Positions 42,595-51,875 of a DNA stretch of 64,000 nt are shown piece by piece. The stretch's first letter is position 1; each line of letters starts with the position of its first letter. Under the pieces are notes generated by a model that made no database searches, was not told the origin of the DNA, and saw nothing but the letters and a program-made list of their open reading frames with translations. Source of the stretch: Ashinkailepas kermadecensis (taxonomy: Eukaryota; Arthropoda; Thecostraca; Neolepadidae). The stretch covers positions 124,001-188,000 of the forward strand of contig JAOTOM010004835.1 of the NCBI GenBank assembly GCA_034440615.1. Reading direction: 5' to 3'. Both the position numbers and the translations under genes were made by a program.

Positions 42595-42721
42595 CTTGTC
42601 TTCGCCGGAGGTGCTCCAACCGTGACGGATTCCGCTCGGCCGGCGTGCTGGCGCGGCCGTCCTGGCGCGGGGTGTCCAGCACGCTCGAGGTCAGGTCCAG
42701 GCCTGAGTCGTTACCGGCGTC
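42595..42721 (-). CDS. Phosphatidylserine synthase homolog, C-terminal tail exon
   Basis: The acceptor is ...cctcgctgcag before GACGCC (42721), in phase 0, which fits the phase-0 end of the exon at 43145-43376. The donor is GACAAG/GTACGG (42595/42594), in phase 1. It encodes DAGNDSGLDLTSSVLDTPRQ and a basic stretch ERNPSRLEHLRRRQ. The C-terminal tail of these enzymes is poorly conserved, polar and cytosolic, so homology cannot confirm the exon; the splice sites and phase do. A further exon with the stop codon should lie to the left, possibly beyond the DNA transposon. Confidence 0.55.
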
Positions 42722-43144
42722 CTGCAGCGAGGCACTGGCATCAGGGGTGGGGTAACCACAGGACCACTCACCAGGGCAAAACATCATTATCCAGCATAGC
42801 GGGACACACACCGGGGCGACACATCATTATCCAGTATAGCGTGACATACCGGGGCAACACGTCACTCAGCAGCACAGCGGGTCGCAAACCTTAGGTACGG
42901 GGCTTAGGTAACGGGGCTTAGGTAACGGCGCCACCAGACGCACCAACCAGCAGTGAGGTCGCGTGACGCGTGTGCGACACGCCCCCATACGCCACCGAAG
43001 GGCTCCGAGCGTGAGTCGCCGACAGCAGTGCACGTGCCGCCACAAGCGCTACCAACAGCCACCGACAGATGCGGCCGAGCTGCCGGAGGGACGTGACGCA
43101 CCAGCTGCCGGCCACAGGGTGGCGGTGCCGCCCGACCGCCTCAC

Positions 43145-43376
43145 CTTGGCGTCTGCAGACCGACGGCCCCACGTCACGCAGACGTAGACGCACAGGCACG
43201 AGACGGCCATCTGCACCACGATCCAGATCACCACGTTGGTCACCACCGTCTGTTTGAAGAGCTCGCGGCCGAACTTGAAGCAGACGAACGCCTCTGCCAG
43301 TGTGATGCAGACGTACACCCAGCAATGGGTGCCCATGCGCTTACAGCGCCGGTCGGTGACATACAGGTAGTACTGT
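43145..43376 (-). CDS. Phosphatidylserine synthase homolog, exon with last membrane segments
   Basis: The acceptor gtgtctgcag/A at 43376 supplies the last base of a split Arg codon. The donor GCCAAG/GTGAGG at 43145 ends in phase 0. The peptide has QYYLYVTDRRCKRMGTHCWV, FVCFKFGRELF and VVIWIVVQMAVSCLCVYVCV, aligning with the PSS1 segment that begins with the APTVRQYY-type motif and includes KR.GTQCW, a cytosolic loop followed by two membrane helices. Length and order match the family. Confidence 0.88.
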
Positions 43377-44159
43377 CTGCAGACACACACATACAACGCC
43401 GGTCAGTGGTCTATGGCGACAACAGCTTGCTGACGTGTATACAGGAATAAAGACAGTCAACAGTCCTCACGAGCGAAGAAACGCACCCATGCGTACTTTT
43501 TCAGGATGCATGAGTGAAATGTCCATCAAAGTAAGCTATTTGTCCAGCAGATTACGGAAATGCAAAATGCACACAATAAATACAACATAGCCCAACGACA
43601 CAAGGCAAATAACTGAAGGAAAAAAGAAGAGAACACTGTGTTTGTTTTAATCTACTTGGACTACCACTATGTTTCCGAAGTTCTAAGGTCCTTCGTGAAA
43701 ATTGATTTCTTGCGCTAGTGTAAGGCATATTATGATTCCTAGTCTTGATTTCCATTCGATGAAAAAGAAAACAGCCAGAACCTCGAACTGCACGGCTTGA
43801 CATTGCATGTTTCCCGTTGTTGCCGTTATATTTGTTATCATCGTAGAGACGTTTTAGCACACCATTATGCTTCAAAACGTGCTGACAGCTGAACAGAAAT
43901 GCACGCCGATTGCACATACCGCTGCGGTTCTCCTCTAGAGCGTGCTTTTGTCAATTTAAAGAAATATCAGTGGCAGAGGTTGCTACAACAAAAACATTTC
44001 CAATGGAGATTAATGAGCCAGAATGCATGTCGCGTTTCCTGAAGTTATTTCGGCGGTATTCCAGCGGCCTTTCAGATAAATCAGCAAGCAATTCCATCGC
44101 ACCACACGGCAAACACTCATCGAGGCAGGCCATCGCCCCACGGACTGCCGCGCAGACCC

Positions 44160-44420
44160 ACAGCTGACACGATAACAGGATGGTCTGCAACACAACACGA
44201 CACCACTGTCACACACTAACCGGCGGCGGCAGCACGGACGGCCGCGCAGACCCACAGGTGACAGGACGGTCCACAACATAACAACACGACACCACTGTCA
44301 CACACTGACCGGCGGCGGCAGCACGGACGGCAGCACAGACCCACAGGTGACAGGACGGTCCACAACATAACAACACGACACCACTGTCACACACTGACCG
44401 GCGGCGGCGGCACGGAATAG
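44160..44420. repeat. 89-bp tandem repeat, nearly 3 units
   Basis: cgacaccactgtcacacact begins at 44198, 44287 and 44376, giving an exact 89-bp period with few changes. It lies in the intron immediately after the donor of the exon at 44435-44689. Confidence 0.92.
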
Positions 44421-44434
44421 AGTGGCGCGCCCAC

Positions 44435-44689
44435 CTGATGGTCGGAGCCACGATCGAGCTCAGCGTCAGAATCCGGATGGCGTTGAACGGGTTGTGCGGC
44501 GGCAACTGGAGCACGTGCTTCAGGAAGAACGTGTTGAGTTCGGTCAGCTGCCAGAAGCCGACCAGCATGGAGACGGCCAGCACGCGCACGTGCGAGCTGT
44601 CCGGGTCCGTCCAGCCGATGTGCTGCCACGACTCGGGCGTGAACTGCATCAGCGCCCTCTTCACCTTGCCGCCGGTCGACGAGATGTTC
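44435..44689 (-). CDS. Phosphatidylserine synthase homolog, central exon
   Basis: The first base completes a Lys codon begun in the exon at 51724-51875. The donor ATCAG/GTGGGC at 44435 leaves two bases for the next Arg codon. The peptide NISSTGGKVKRALMQFTPES, then WQLTELNTFFLKHVL and IVAPTI, matches the PSS1 region GK.KRA..QFTP.SW and WQLTELNTFFLKH almost residue for residue. It spans one cytosolic loop and two membrane helices. Confidence 0.92.
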
Positions 44690-44719
44690 CTGGTGGGCGT
44701 AGCGGCGTCAGTCGCATGC

Positions 44720-45400
44720 ATGTGCCGGACAAGCCCTCGCTGAGAGGGGAGAGGGCTCCAGTGTGGAATATATGCCGACCCATGCCCTTGGTGAGTGGAC
44801 AGGGGATCTAATGTGGTATATGTACTGACCCGCGATCCATGCCCTTGGTGAGAGGGGACAGGGGTTCTAGTGTGGTTTATGTGGCGACCCCCGACCCATG
44901 CCCTTGGTGAGAGTGGAATAGGGATCTAATGTGGTATGTGTGCCGACCCTCGACCCATGCCCTTCATGAGAGGGGACAGTGGTCCTAGTGTGGTTTAAGT
45001 GTCGACCCATGCTCTAAATGACAGACACAGGGTATCAAGTGTAGTGTATGTGCAGACACTTGTCCTTGGTGAGTGAGGTCAGGGGCCCCAGCATGGCATA
45101 TGTGCAAGCACATGTCCTTGGAGTGAGGGTTGGTTGGTTATTAGGTTTTTAGGGCGCATCAACTGCATTGGTTATACAGCGCCCACTTGGAGTGAGGGGA
45201 AAAGGGCTCCAGCAGGGCATATGTGACTATTCATGTCCTTGGTGAGAGGGGACAGGGGCTCCAGTGTGGTGCATATGCCGACCCATGCATTTGGCGAGAG
45301 AGGACAGGGGCCCCAGCGTGGCATATGTGCAGACACATGGCCTTGGTGAGAGGGGACAGGGGCTCCAGTGGGTGCATATGCCCGCATAAATCACTGGCGG
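44720..45400. repeat. About 58-bp tandem repeat, irregular
   Basis: The unit core cgacccatgcccttggtgag-agggacagggg(c/a)t-ccagtgtggtatatgtg repeats with substitutions from just left of the synthase exon's acceptor to about 45400. It is interrupted at 45130-45185 by a retroposed tail. Confidence 0.85.
45130..45185 (-). mobile_element. Tail-only retrocopy (56 bp) with 13-bp target-site duplication
   Basis: The minus strand reads gggcgctgtataaccaatgc, then agttgatgcgccct, then aaaaacctaataaccaacc, the same hairpin tail layout as the SINEs in this window. cttggagtgaggg flanks it exactly at 45117-45129 and 45186-45198. It is an extremely 5'-truncated insertion in a tandem-repeat unit. Confidence 0.8.
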
Positions 45401-46052
45401 GTGACAGCACCATGATCGTTTTGGGTCACGATCGACTTTGAATGGACAGCCACGATAGGCATGAATGAACATAAATTTCTGAAAATGTTATAAGTGTTCA
45501 ATATGTAAAGCTAGTGAAATAATTAGGTGTTGAACTGAGTATCATGTAGGTACATGCAAAAATATAGATATCCAGAGTAATAAAACGTAACGATTCTTTA
45601 TGAATGCTCTTGTCAGTATATTTTCATGTATGGTGATGCAGGTGAACAAATCGACAAGATATCATTAACGTCATCATTGGTTTTTTCTTCTTCCAAAATT
45701 AAGTGGTGTAGACGAAAGTAGTTGTGAAAGTACAGGGCGAGAGTGGAAGCTTATTCTTAGTTGTGTCATTTCCCTTTGAAACCATGGAGCCTTAGAACAC
45801 TGGGGAATAATGGCGTAGGCAAGTACACATGTCGACCAGCATACGTAGTGGGGACCGGGGGACGGGGATGGCGGTATCAGTTGCAGTTTATGTGCCATTC
45901 CAAGAGCCTGGTGGGGGACGGCGGTGTAGGTACGATACACGTGACAGCCAATCAAAGGCATGCCCTATCGAAAAGTAGCAGTGCTGTCAAAGCAGCCGAC
46001 CCGCCCTGTCAACTGCCCAGACTGACCTGATTAACATCTGGTGGAGTTATTA
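45401..46052. other. Intronic, nothing recognised
   Basis: Within the large intron between the synthase exons at 44435-44689 and 51724-51875. No feature is supported. Confidence 0.4.
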
Positions 46053-46750
46053 CCCGTCCCGTCTCGGGGGGTCAATTTACGCCCCCTAAGGTTTTCGGCG
46101 GATATTTAAAAACAGCGCGCGGCAAAGCCAAAATTTTGCACACCTTTTCCCACATCAATTAGACATGTGGTGTACACATTTTGAGATCAGGTCACCTACG
46201 GGCACCGAGTTAGTCGGTTAAATGAAAGATATTTGAATGAAACTTTCGGCGTTTCTTGATACCTAGGGAAGCAAGAAAACGCACCAGAGGATTTTTTTTC
46301 GTTCTTGATGACATATATTTTGCATATTTGCCCATTAGGGCTAAAATAGAAGATTCTGGCTAAAGTAGACACCTTTATCGGGCTAAATTGATCTAAACGT
46401 CTCCTTGTGCACCCTACCAATTAGAAAAAAAAGAAAATTCAAGAAAATTGAAATCAAGATGTTGAAAATTTAAAGAAATTAAAATATTGATTTTTTGCTG
46501 GCCACACATTTTGTGACCATGGTCGAATTCGCCTTCCTTTCCTGATTAAAAAAACAAACAAAATCTCCTTCAACATGAACTCCCCAGAGCCAAAAACATG
46601 AAGTCAGTTGCGATACCACAGACGCGTGACGTCACTAGTCACGTCACTTTCTGAGGGGAAACAATTTATGGTGATTTCGGACCCTACTTGTCGAGCGCTT
46701 TCCGATGACACCACTTTCGTATTCATGCAAAGCTTTATGTTAATGAGGTC
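46053..46750. mobile_element. Second copy of the 18.6-kb TTAA-type element
   Basis: It starts ttacccgtcccgtctcggggg and shares blocks with 18598-19299, including cacatcaatt..gacatg, ttttgag.tcaggtca, aactccccag.gccaaaaac, gacgtcac and tgtcgagcgctttccgatgac. The right terminus is lost. Divergence from the other copy is substantial, so both insertions are old. Confidence 0.7.
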
Positions 46751-46898
46751 TAACGACGGCAATGCTCGGGTGTATAACGATGTATAACAACAGCCCATGT
46801 ATAACAATTGGCGAGCGGTCGCGCCCAGCAGCGATCCTGCCGCGTCAGCACATGAAGTTCGGCGCAGGAGCGTTCTGACCGCCGTCGCAGCCAGTCGA

Positions 46899-48993
46899 CT
46901 AGGGCGGCCGGTCGTCGCCGTCACGGGGCCCACCGACCGTCCTGCCGGCACCGGCCGCCGGTCGGCCACCCAGCCGATACGTGCCGTTGTCGCTCTGCAC
47001 CTCGAGCCACAGGAACGCCGGCAGCCCCTCGTGCCGCGACTGTGGCGGACGCGCCGCGTCGCCGTCGCACCGTCGGTAGAAGAGCATGTAGGGCGCGTCG
47101 GTTGGCACGCCGGCGCCGCCGCGGCCACCACAGGCGCCCAGGTGACCGACCGACAGCGGTGTCACGTAGTTGTCGTTGAGGCGGCACCAGACGGACGGCG
47201 CGGCGTCCGGGCCGGTGGCGTCGGATGACCGCGCCACGCAGTAGTAGTGACCGGCGTCCAGCGAGCCGCCGCGGTGCACCACCAGCGCGTACAGCCGGAA
47301 CTGGACGGCCGGCCCGCCGCACACCGGCACCCACAGCTGCTCCGTCAGCGCCACGCGAGTCAGCACCTTGCGGCGCGCACCCGTGCCACGCTCGAACAGG
47401 AAGCGCACCAGCGATATGACTAGGTAGTGCGGCGGCTGCAGCAATTGCAGCTGTCGGTCGGCGTCGCGCAGCTCAGAGCACCGCTCACAGTGGTATTGGT
47501 TCTCACCGGACAGCCGCTCCGCTGCCAGATACTGCTCTAGCAGATCAGACACCTGGAGGTCGGCACGAGGTTGAGACGGCAGAGAGTCCGGCACGGCCAA
47601 GTGCAGGTCGGTGATGCTGTCCAAGTGGCGCGACACAGAGCCGCACGTGCAGCACGTGCAGGTCGTCTCGGCACAGCCGGCCAGCAGACGCTGCACCAGA
47701 GTCGGAGCTGGTGGCGGCGGCGGGTCAGTGGCACAGCCGCCGCCGACCGTCCGCTGTCGACAGTCGCCGGACAGGACATCACCACCACGGCGGGACGGCG
47801 GTGGTTCCTGGGAAGTACGCCCCCCCTGAGGTCGGCTTGGAGCGTGCCGCACTGTCCGGCGTGCCGAGCGTCACACGGGGCTGCGCTGCCGCTCGACCAC
47901 CGAGGCCGACACTTGAGGCCGGCGGACGGGCGCGTCAGTGCACTGTCGTCCCGAGTTGCGGCAGGTAGGCCAGGCGGAGGTCGTGTCTCCTGACCACCGT
48001 CCGCCAGCGACGGCGCCAGTTGAGGCCGTGGTGACTGCGAGGCCTTGGAGGACGTATGCGGCTGTGGTTGACCATCGCCAGGTGGAGCCACGGGCATCTC
48101 TTCGTGAAGCGCGACCAAAAGGTACCTGAGCAGCTCCGAGCAGTCTTGCTGACGGTCCGCCTCGAGCCAGGGCGGCAGTGCGGTGCGTGTGAAGGCCGAC
48201 GGTGAGAAGGCAGGCCGCTCCGAGAAGGCCAGGAACGCGAACACCCGCTGCAGTGCCGCCAGGTGGTGCTGGCACAGACTGGGCCGTGACGTCATCACTT
48301 CATAGCGGAACTGTTCTGAGTGGAAGAGCGCCTGCAGCACAACGTTGATGTAGCACGTGTTGCCGAGGTTGTTGAGACCTCGCCTCGGCGGTGGTGGCGA
48401 CGACATGGCGGTGTGGCTGACGTCGCAGCCGAGGTCGATGTCGGGGCCGGGGTCAGGACCCGGCCCGGGACCGGATGGGTGGGTGTGACCATGCGGCCGC
48501 CGGCAGTAGGGCAGCCATGGCGGCCGGGGACGGCTCTGTAGCGAGAGCGCCAGCGTCGGATGGTGTGCGGTCAGTGTCGGGTGGAGCCTCATCGGTGTGT
48601 AGGCCACGTCGGCCAGCTGTGCGTAATCGTCGCCGTGCGGGCTGGCCTCTTTCCTCAGTTGGTCCAGCAGCGACGGCAGGCGGGGCAGCACCTTATGGAA
48701 GGCTCCAGGCGAGTTATGGAAACCCAGCAGCATCAGGGTAACCACTCGGAAGACAAAATGGCGAACGGCCGGCAGAGAGAGAGCGCCCTGAACAGCTTAT
48801 CAACGCGGTCGATCACGAGCTGGTCGAGGTCGTCGGTGTGTCTCCGAGAGGCCAGCTCCCTCATCAGGCAGCCGAACCACGTGGCCAGCTGCGTGCAGCA
48901 AGGCCACAGCAGGAGCCGGTCGCAGAGCAGATCGATGCCGCGCCAAGTCGCCTCGTCACCGTCCTGCGACTTCGAGGGCGTCATGCTGACCAC
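46899..48993 (-). CDS. USP35/38-like ubiquitin-specific protease, 5'-incomplete, two frame changes
   Basis: The minus strand encodes a cysteine deubiquitinase. The 48993-48740 part (LCDRLLLWPCCTQLATWFGC, VIDRVDKLFRALSLCRPFAI) and the next (LMLLGFHNSPGAFHKVLPRL) resemble the helical N-terminal region of USP35/38. The Cys box GLNNLGNTCYINVVLQALF (Cys at 48353-48355) is followed by ADRQQDCSELLRYLLVALHE. After a frame change near 47820 (G7 run) come LVQRLLAGCAETTCTCCTCG, LLEQYLAAERLSGENQYHCE with CxxC zinc ligands, and the His box SLDAGHYYCVARS (His at 47247-47249). It ends DAPYMLFYRRC and a short tail, with a stop at 46899. A second frame change lies near 48740 (gag tggtt). Without introns over 2.1 kb and with missing N-terminal exons, it may be a partial gene or a retrocopy. 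It lies in a synthase intron, same strand. Confidence 0.85.
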
Positions 48994-49041
48994 CCGGTTA
49001 AATTTTGGAGCGCCACAGGTCGCGATGTGTTGCGAACAACT

Positions 49042-49413
49042 TTATGAGTGCTCCTTTCTCCGATGGTGATGTTGAGTGGCCGTCCACAGGTCGCGCATGA
49101 GTGTTGGCACGGAGCACGTAAAGCTTGTGTTGCCTATGTTCCTTAGCCCGATGAGGCCGAGGTGTTCGCTATCACTGCTCCTGCCGATGCTGAAGTGAGG
49201 GCCGTCACCATCACTGCTGCCGCCATAACTTCCTCTGCCTCCGCTCCGTCTCCGTGCCGCCGCTACCACCGCCTCTATCGCCGCACGGCTGCCATCGCTG
49301 CTGCCGCTGCCATACCTCTGCGGCCGTTCGCCGCCGCTGCCGCTGTCACCACCTCTCCCGCCGTCCCCGCCGCCGCCTCCAAGCTGTCGCCGCGACCGCT
49401 CTCGCTGCGACAC
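49042..49413 (-). pseudogene. Damaged ubiquitin-protease Cys box (USP2/8/21 type)
   Basis: The minus frame has a Gly/Ser/Arg-rich disordered stretch, then EHLGLIGLRNIGNTSFTCSV. GLxGLRNxGNTCF is the signature of USP2/8/21-type deubiquitinases; here the catalytic Cys is Ser. The following residues fit only if a small deletion and frame change are allowed (a SNT..ARDL-like piece in other frames). It ends at a stop 50 bp before the USP35/38-like segment. It probably is a remnant of a second deubiquitinase gene or exon. A functional pseudo-enzyme is unlikely given the broken helix after the box. Confidence 0.55.
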
Positions 49414-50290
49414 GCGGAAAACGTTTTAACCACAACTTTACAGGAGTCTGAGCCACTTCTCGCAAGTGGTGCAACTATGCGGCCAGCCGAAGATCTATCT
49501 GTGGGCCGGGCTGTGGCGAGCACAGAAGCCGCGTTGCCACGCGCGATTGCGGCAGAAATGCGTTGCCGCAGCCACGCTGTCTCGCGGCGTTCGCCGGTGC
49601 GGGCCGTTATGTGTCGCCCGAGCTCCCGCAGAAATTCTGAGACGGCGGGTCCTAGAACGCCGGTTGTCTCAACGGCTAAGGGCTCGAACCTGTACCGCGA
49701 GCAGAGTTCGGCGTAGTGGCGGCGTTTGCGAGCTTCTGCCGCACGAGCCACGGACCCGGGTTCTAGCGCCGATTTCACCAGTACGGTATCGGCGAAGGTA
49801 TCTACACAAGTAACGTCCCATGTCAGACACCTGCCTCCACTGTATGGGAACAGCGTAAGCCCATCTGGCCGCTTGCCGTCGCCCCGGTCGAGACCCACCG
49901 GCTCCAGAATGGCAGGGATGCCCGCACTTGAGAGGCCTCGTTTCACTACGTCATTCAGGTGTGTGTGACGTGGGAGACGGCCAACGCTCTTGAGGCAGTA
50001 TAGTCCGTGGTGTCCAAGCCGGTCAACTGGGCGGTTGCATTGGCGACAGCGGTGTGGTTCGCATACTGCAGCCCCTAGGCGAAGCGCCACCGCCACACGG
50101 ATTGTCTCGTCGTCCCGGTGAAGACCGAGATTGGGCACAGGGACAGCTTGCAGCCAGGCGGCGGTATGCGGCTGAGTGGCGGCGAGTAGGCGCGCGCGGT
50201 GCACCTGGTTGGCTACGCCGATCAGCTGGTCGCGAATCACTGGTGCAAAGCTTAGTTTTTGGAGATTCGAATCGGGCATAAAAGGACACC
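49414..50290 (-). pseudogene. C-terminal nuclease module of a second RLE retroelement
   Basis: The minus frame reads VHRARLLAATQPHTAAWLQA, LRLGAAVCEPHRCRQCNRPV then DRLGHHGLYC (zinc ligands C, C, H, C), GKRPDGLTLFP and LTWDVTCVDTFAD. Near the end come TARTGERRETAWLRQRIS and ARGNAASVL. This is the C-terminal part of an invertebrate retroelement polyprotein in which RPD and the D of WDVT are the PD-(D/E)XK nuclease residues. The reverse transcriptase itself is absent, so the copy is 5'-truncated at about 50290. It differs clearly from the R2-like element at 3.2-6.2 kb. Nuclease residues appear intact. Confidence 0.8.
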
Positions 50291-51723
50291 CTCGCGAAAC
50301 GGGGTGTGAGGACCTGACCGCAAAGGTTAATGATCTGTGATTCATGGCACATCAACTGCGAACAGTCGTAAGCAATAAGAGCTACAAAGCAGCTTCACGA
50401 AGGACAATCTGAATACCATTGTTCGTGGAATGGAACCGAGATCTCATCATTCGATACATCAACTGCAGATGAACACGGCCGTAGGGCCGGCGCAGGGGAG
50501 TCACCAGGCCTGATATCAAACCAGGTCGACTCATTCAGGACTAATATTATAGGACTATAATATCCGGCCCATTTTACTTAACAATACCCGTACACTATCC
50601 AAACGATATCATATCCTCATTTCGCGGCAGTGTTATCGAATCCCCCCCATCCCAGCCTAGCTTACTCGAAGAAACGCCGCTGTGACATGGATAGGGAGGT
50701 ATCGGAAACTAACTGTGGATTACAGCTGGCGTCACAATACCCTGCGGCGTCCACCACAGGGATAGTCGACAAATCATTCGCGACGCTTCATATTTACACG
50801 AGGAGCCGAACTGAGGTCACCATTCCCCGGGCATACGAGACCACTTCGCATCTCATTTCACTCAGTTATCAAGATGTTAGCTTACCAACTAGCAGTTCAA
50901 AAGCAACAGTACGCATTTATTGCAACACATTTATTTTTGCTCGGCCCCAGCACGAGCTACGTTGCAACTATGACCGAAGAGCGACATTTTAGTCTAAGCG
51001 CACCTGACGAATGTGCTAACTAAGAAGTGATAAATTATTCGTGAAATAGGGTGGAATACACCACTTAATGAACACTCAGTCGACATCCTTCTCAAAGAAG
51101 GATCGATATCGTGATACTTGATGCGTGCTGATGGCTCGATTCCTCGTTTCTAACAGTATCCGCTATAAGCATGCTCATGCTCACCATAAGGGATCGTGAT
51201 ACACGAACATGTTCAAGCGCAATTTCAGGTAAAGGGATTACCTATGATGTTATCTAGTAACAACACCAGTTTATAGCATAGGTATTTTTCTCGCTAACCC
51301 GAATATAGCTCTTCTTATATTAGGTATGTCAAAACGAACAAAAAGGTACAGTCGTAAGTATGCTATTGGCTTTAATGCGGGCTGGAAGTACAAAAAGTAT
51401 TTTAAATGACACTAACTCCATGACAAATTTCGACATCCTATTGTACTCGTTTCGACATCGCACACCTAACGAAAAACCATTATTTTAACACTGTAACTAA
51501 GAAGTCCTGGCTTCCTCGCGTAACATCCTGTATTCCCTTCATTGATACCAGAAGTAACAGATTGAGCACAGTTGGATTTCCAAGTAGCTGACGTCTAGTA
51601 GAGATCAGGAAGGTTGGGCAGACCCCCTCAGTGAGTCAGTCAGTGAGTAGACAGCGGTGATCGGAAGGAACAGGCACGACGTAGCAGTGGGACTCCGCCC
51701 TGGTCCTGACGGTGTGCACTCAC
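50291..51723. other. Intronic; TTAA-element end at 50291-50325, otherwise nothing
   Basis: acggggtgtgaggacctgac, then cgcaaaggttaa, matches the right end of the element at 18598-19299 (acggggtgtgaggatctgac, ending ggttaa). Beyond that no feature is supported. Confidence 0.5.
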
Positions 51724-51875
51724 TTGATGCTCTCCCACTTGTACTCGCGCATCTCCAGCCAGTGGCACACCTGCATGCCGATGTAGATGCCCAGCCCGTT
51801 GCACAGCAGGATGTCCAGCAGGATGGCATCCCACCAGCACTCGACGAAGTTGGGCAACAGGTGGGCGAACAGCAG
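51724..51875 (-). CDS. Phosphatidylserine synthase homolog, catalytic-region exon
   Basis: The acceptor gtgtcggcag/CTG at 51875 is in phase 0. The donor ATCAA/GTGAGT at 51724 leaves two bases. It encodes [33 protein letters not shown] and [13 protein letters not shown]. From memory of hamster PSS1 mutagenesis, the Asn of PNF, the Glu of ECWW, the Asp of WWD, the Asp of LLD and the Asn of CNG are needed for activity or stability; all are present with the same spacing. This is the strongest evidence that the gene is functional. Confidence 0.95.
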
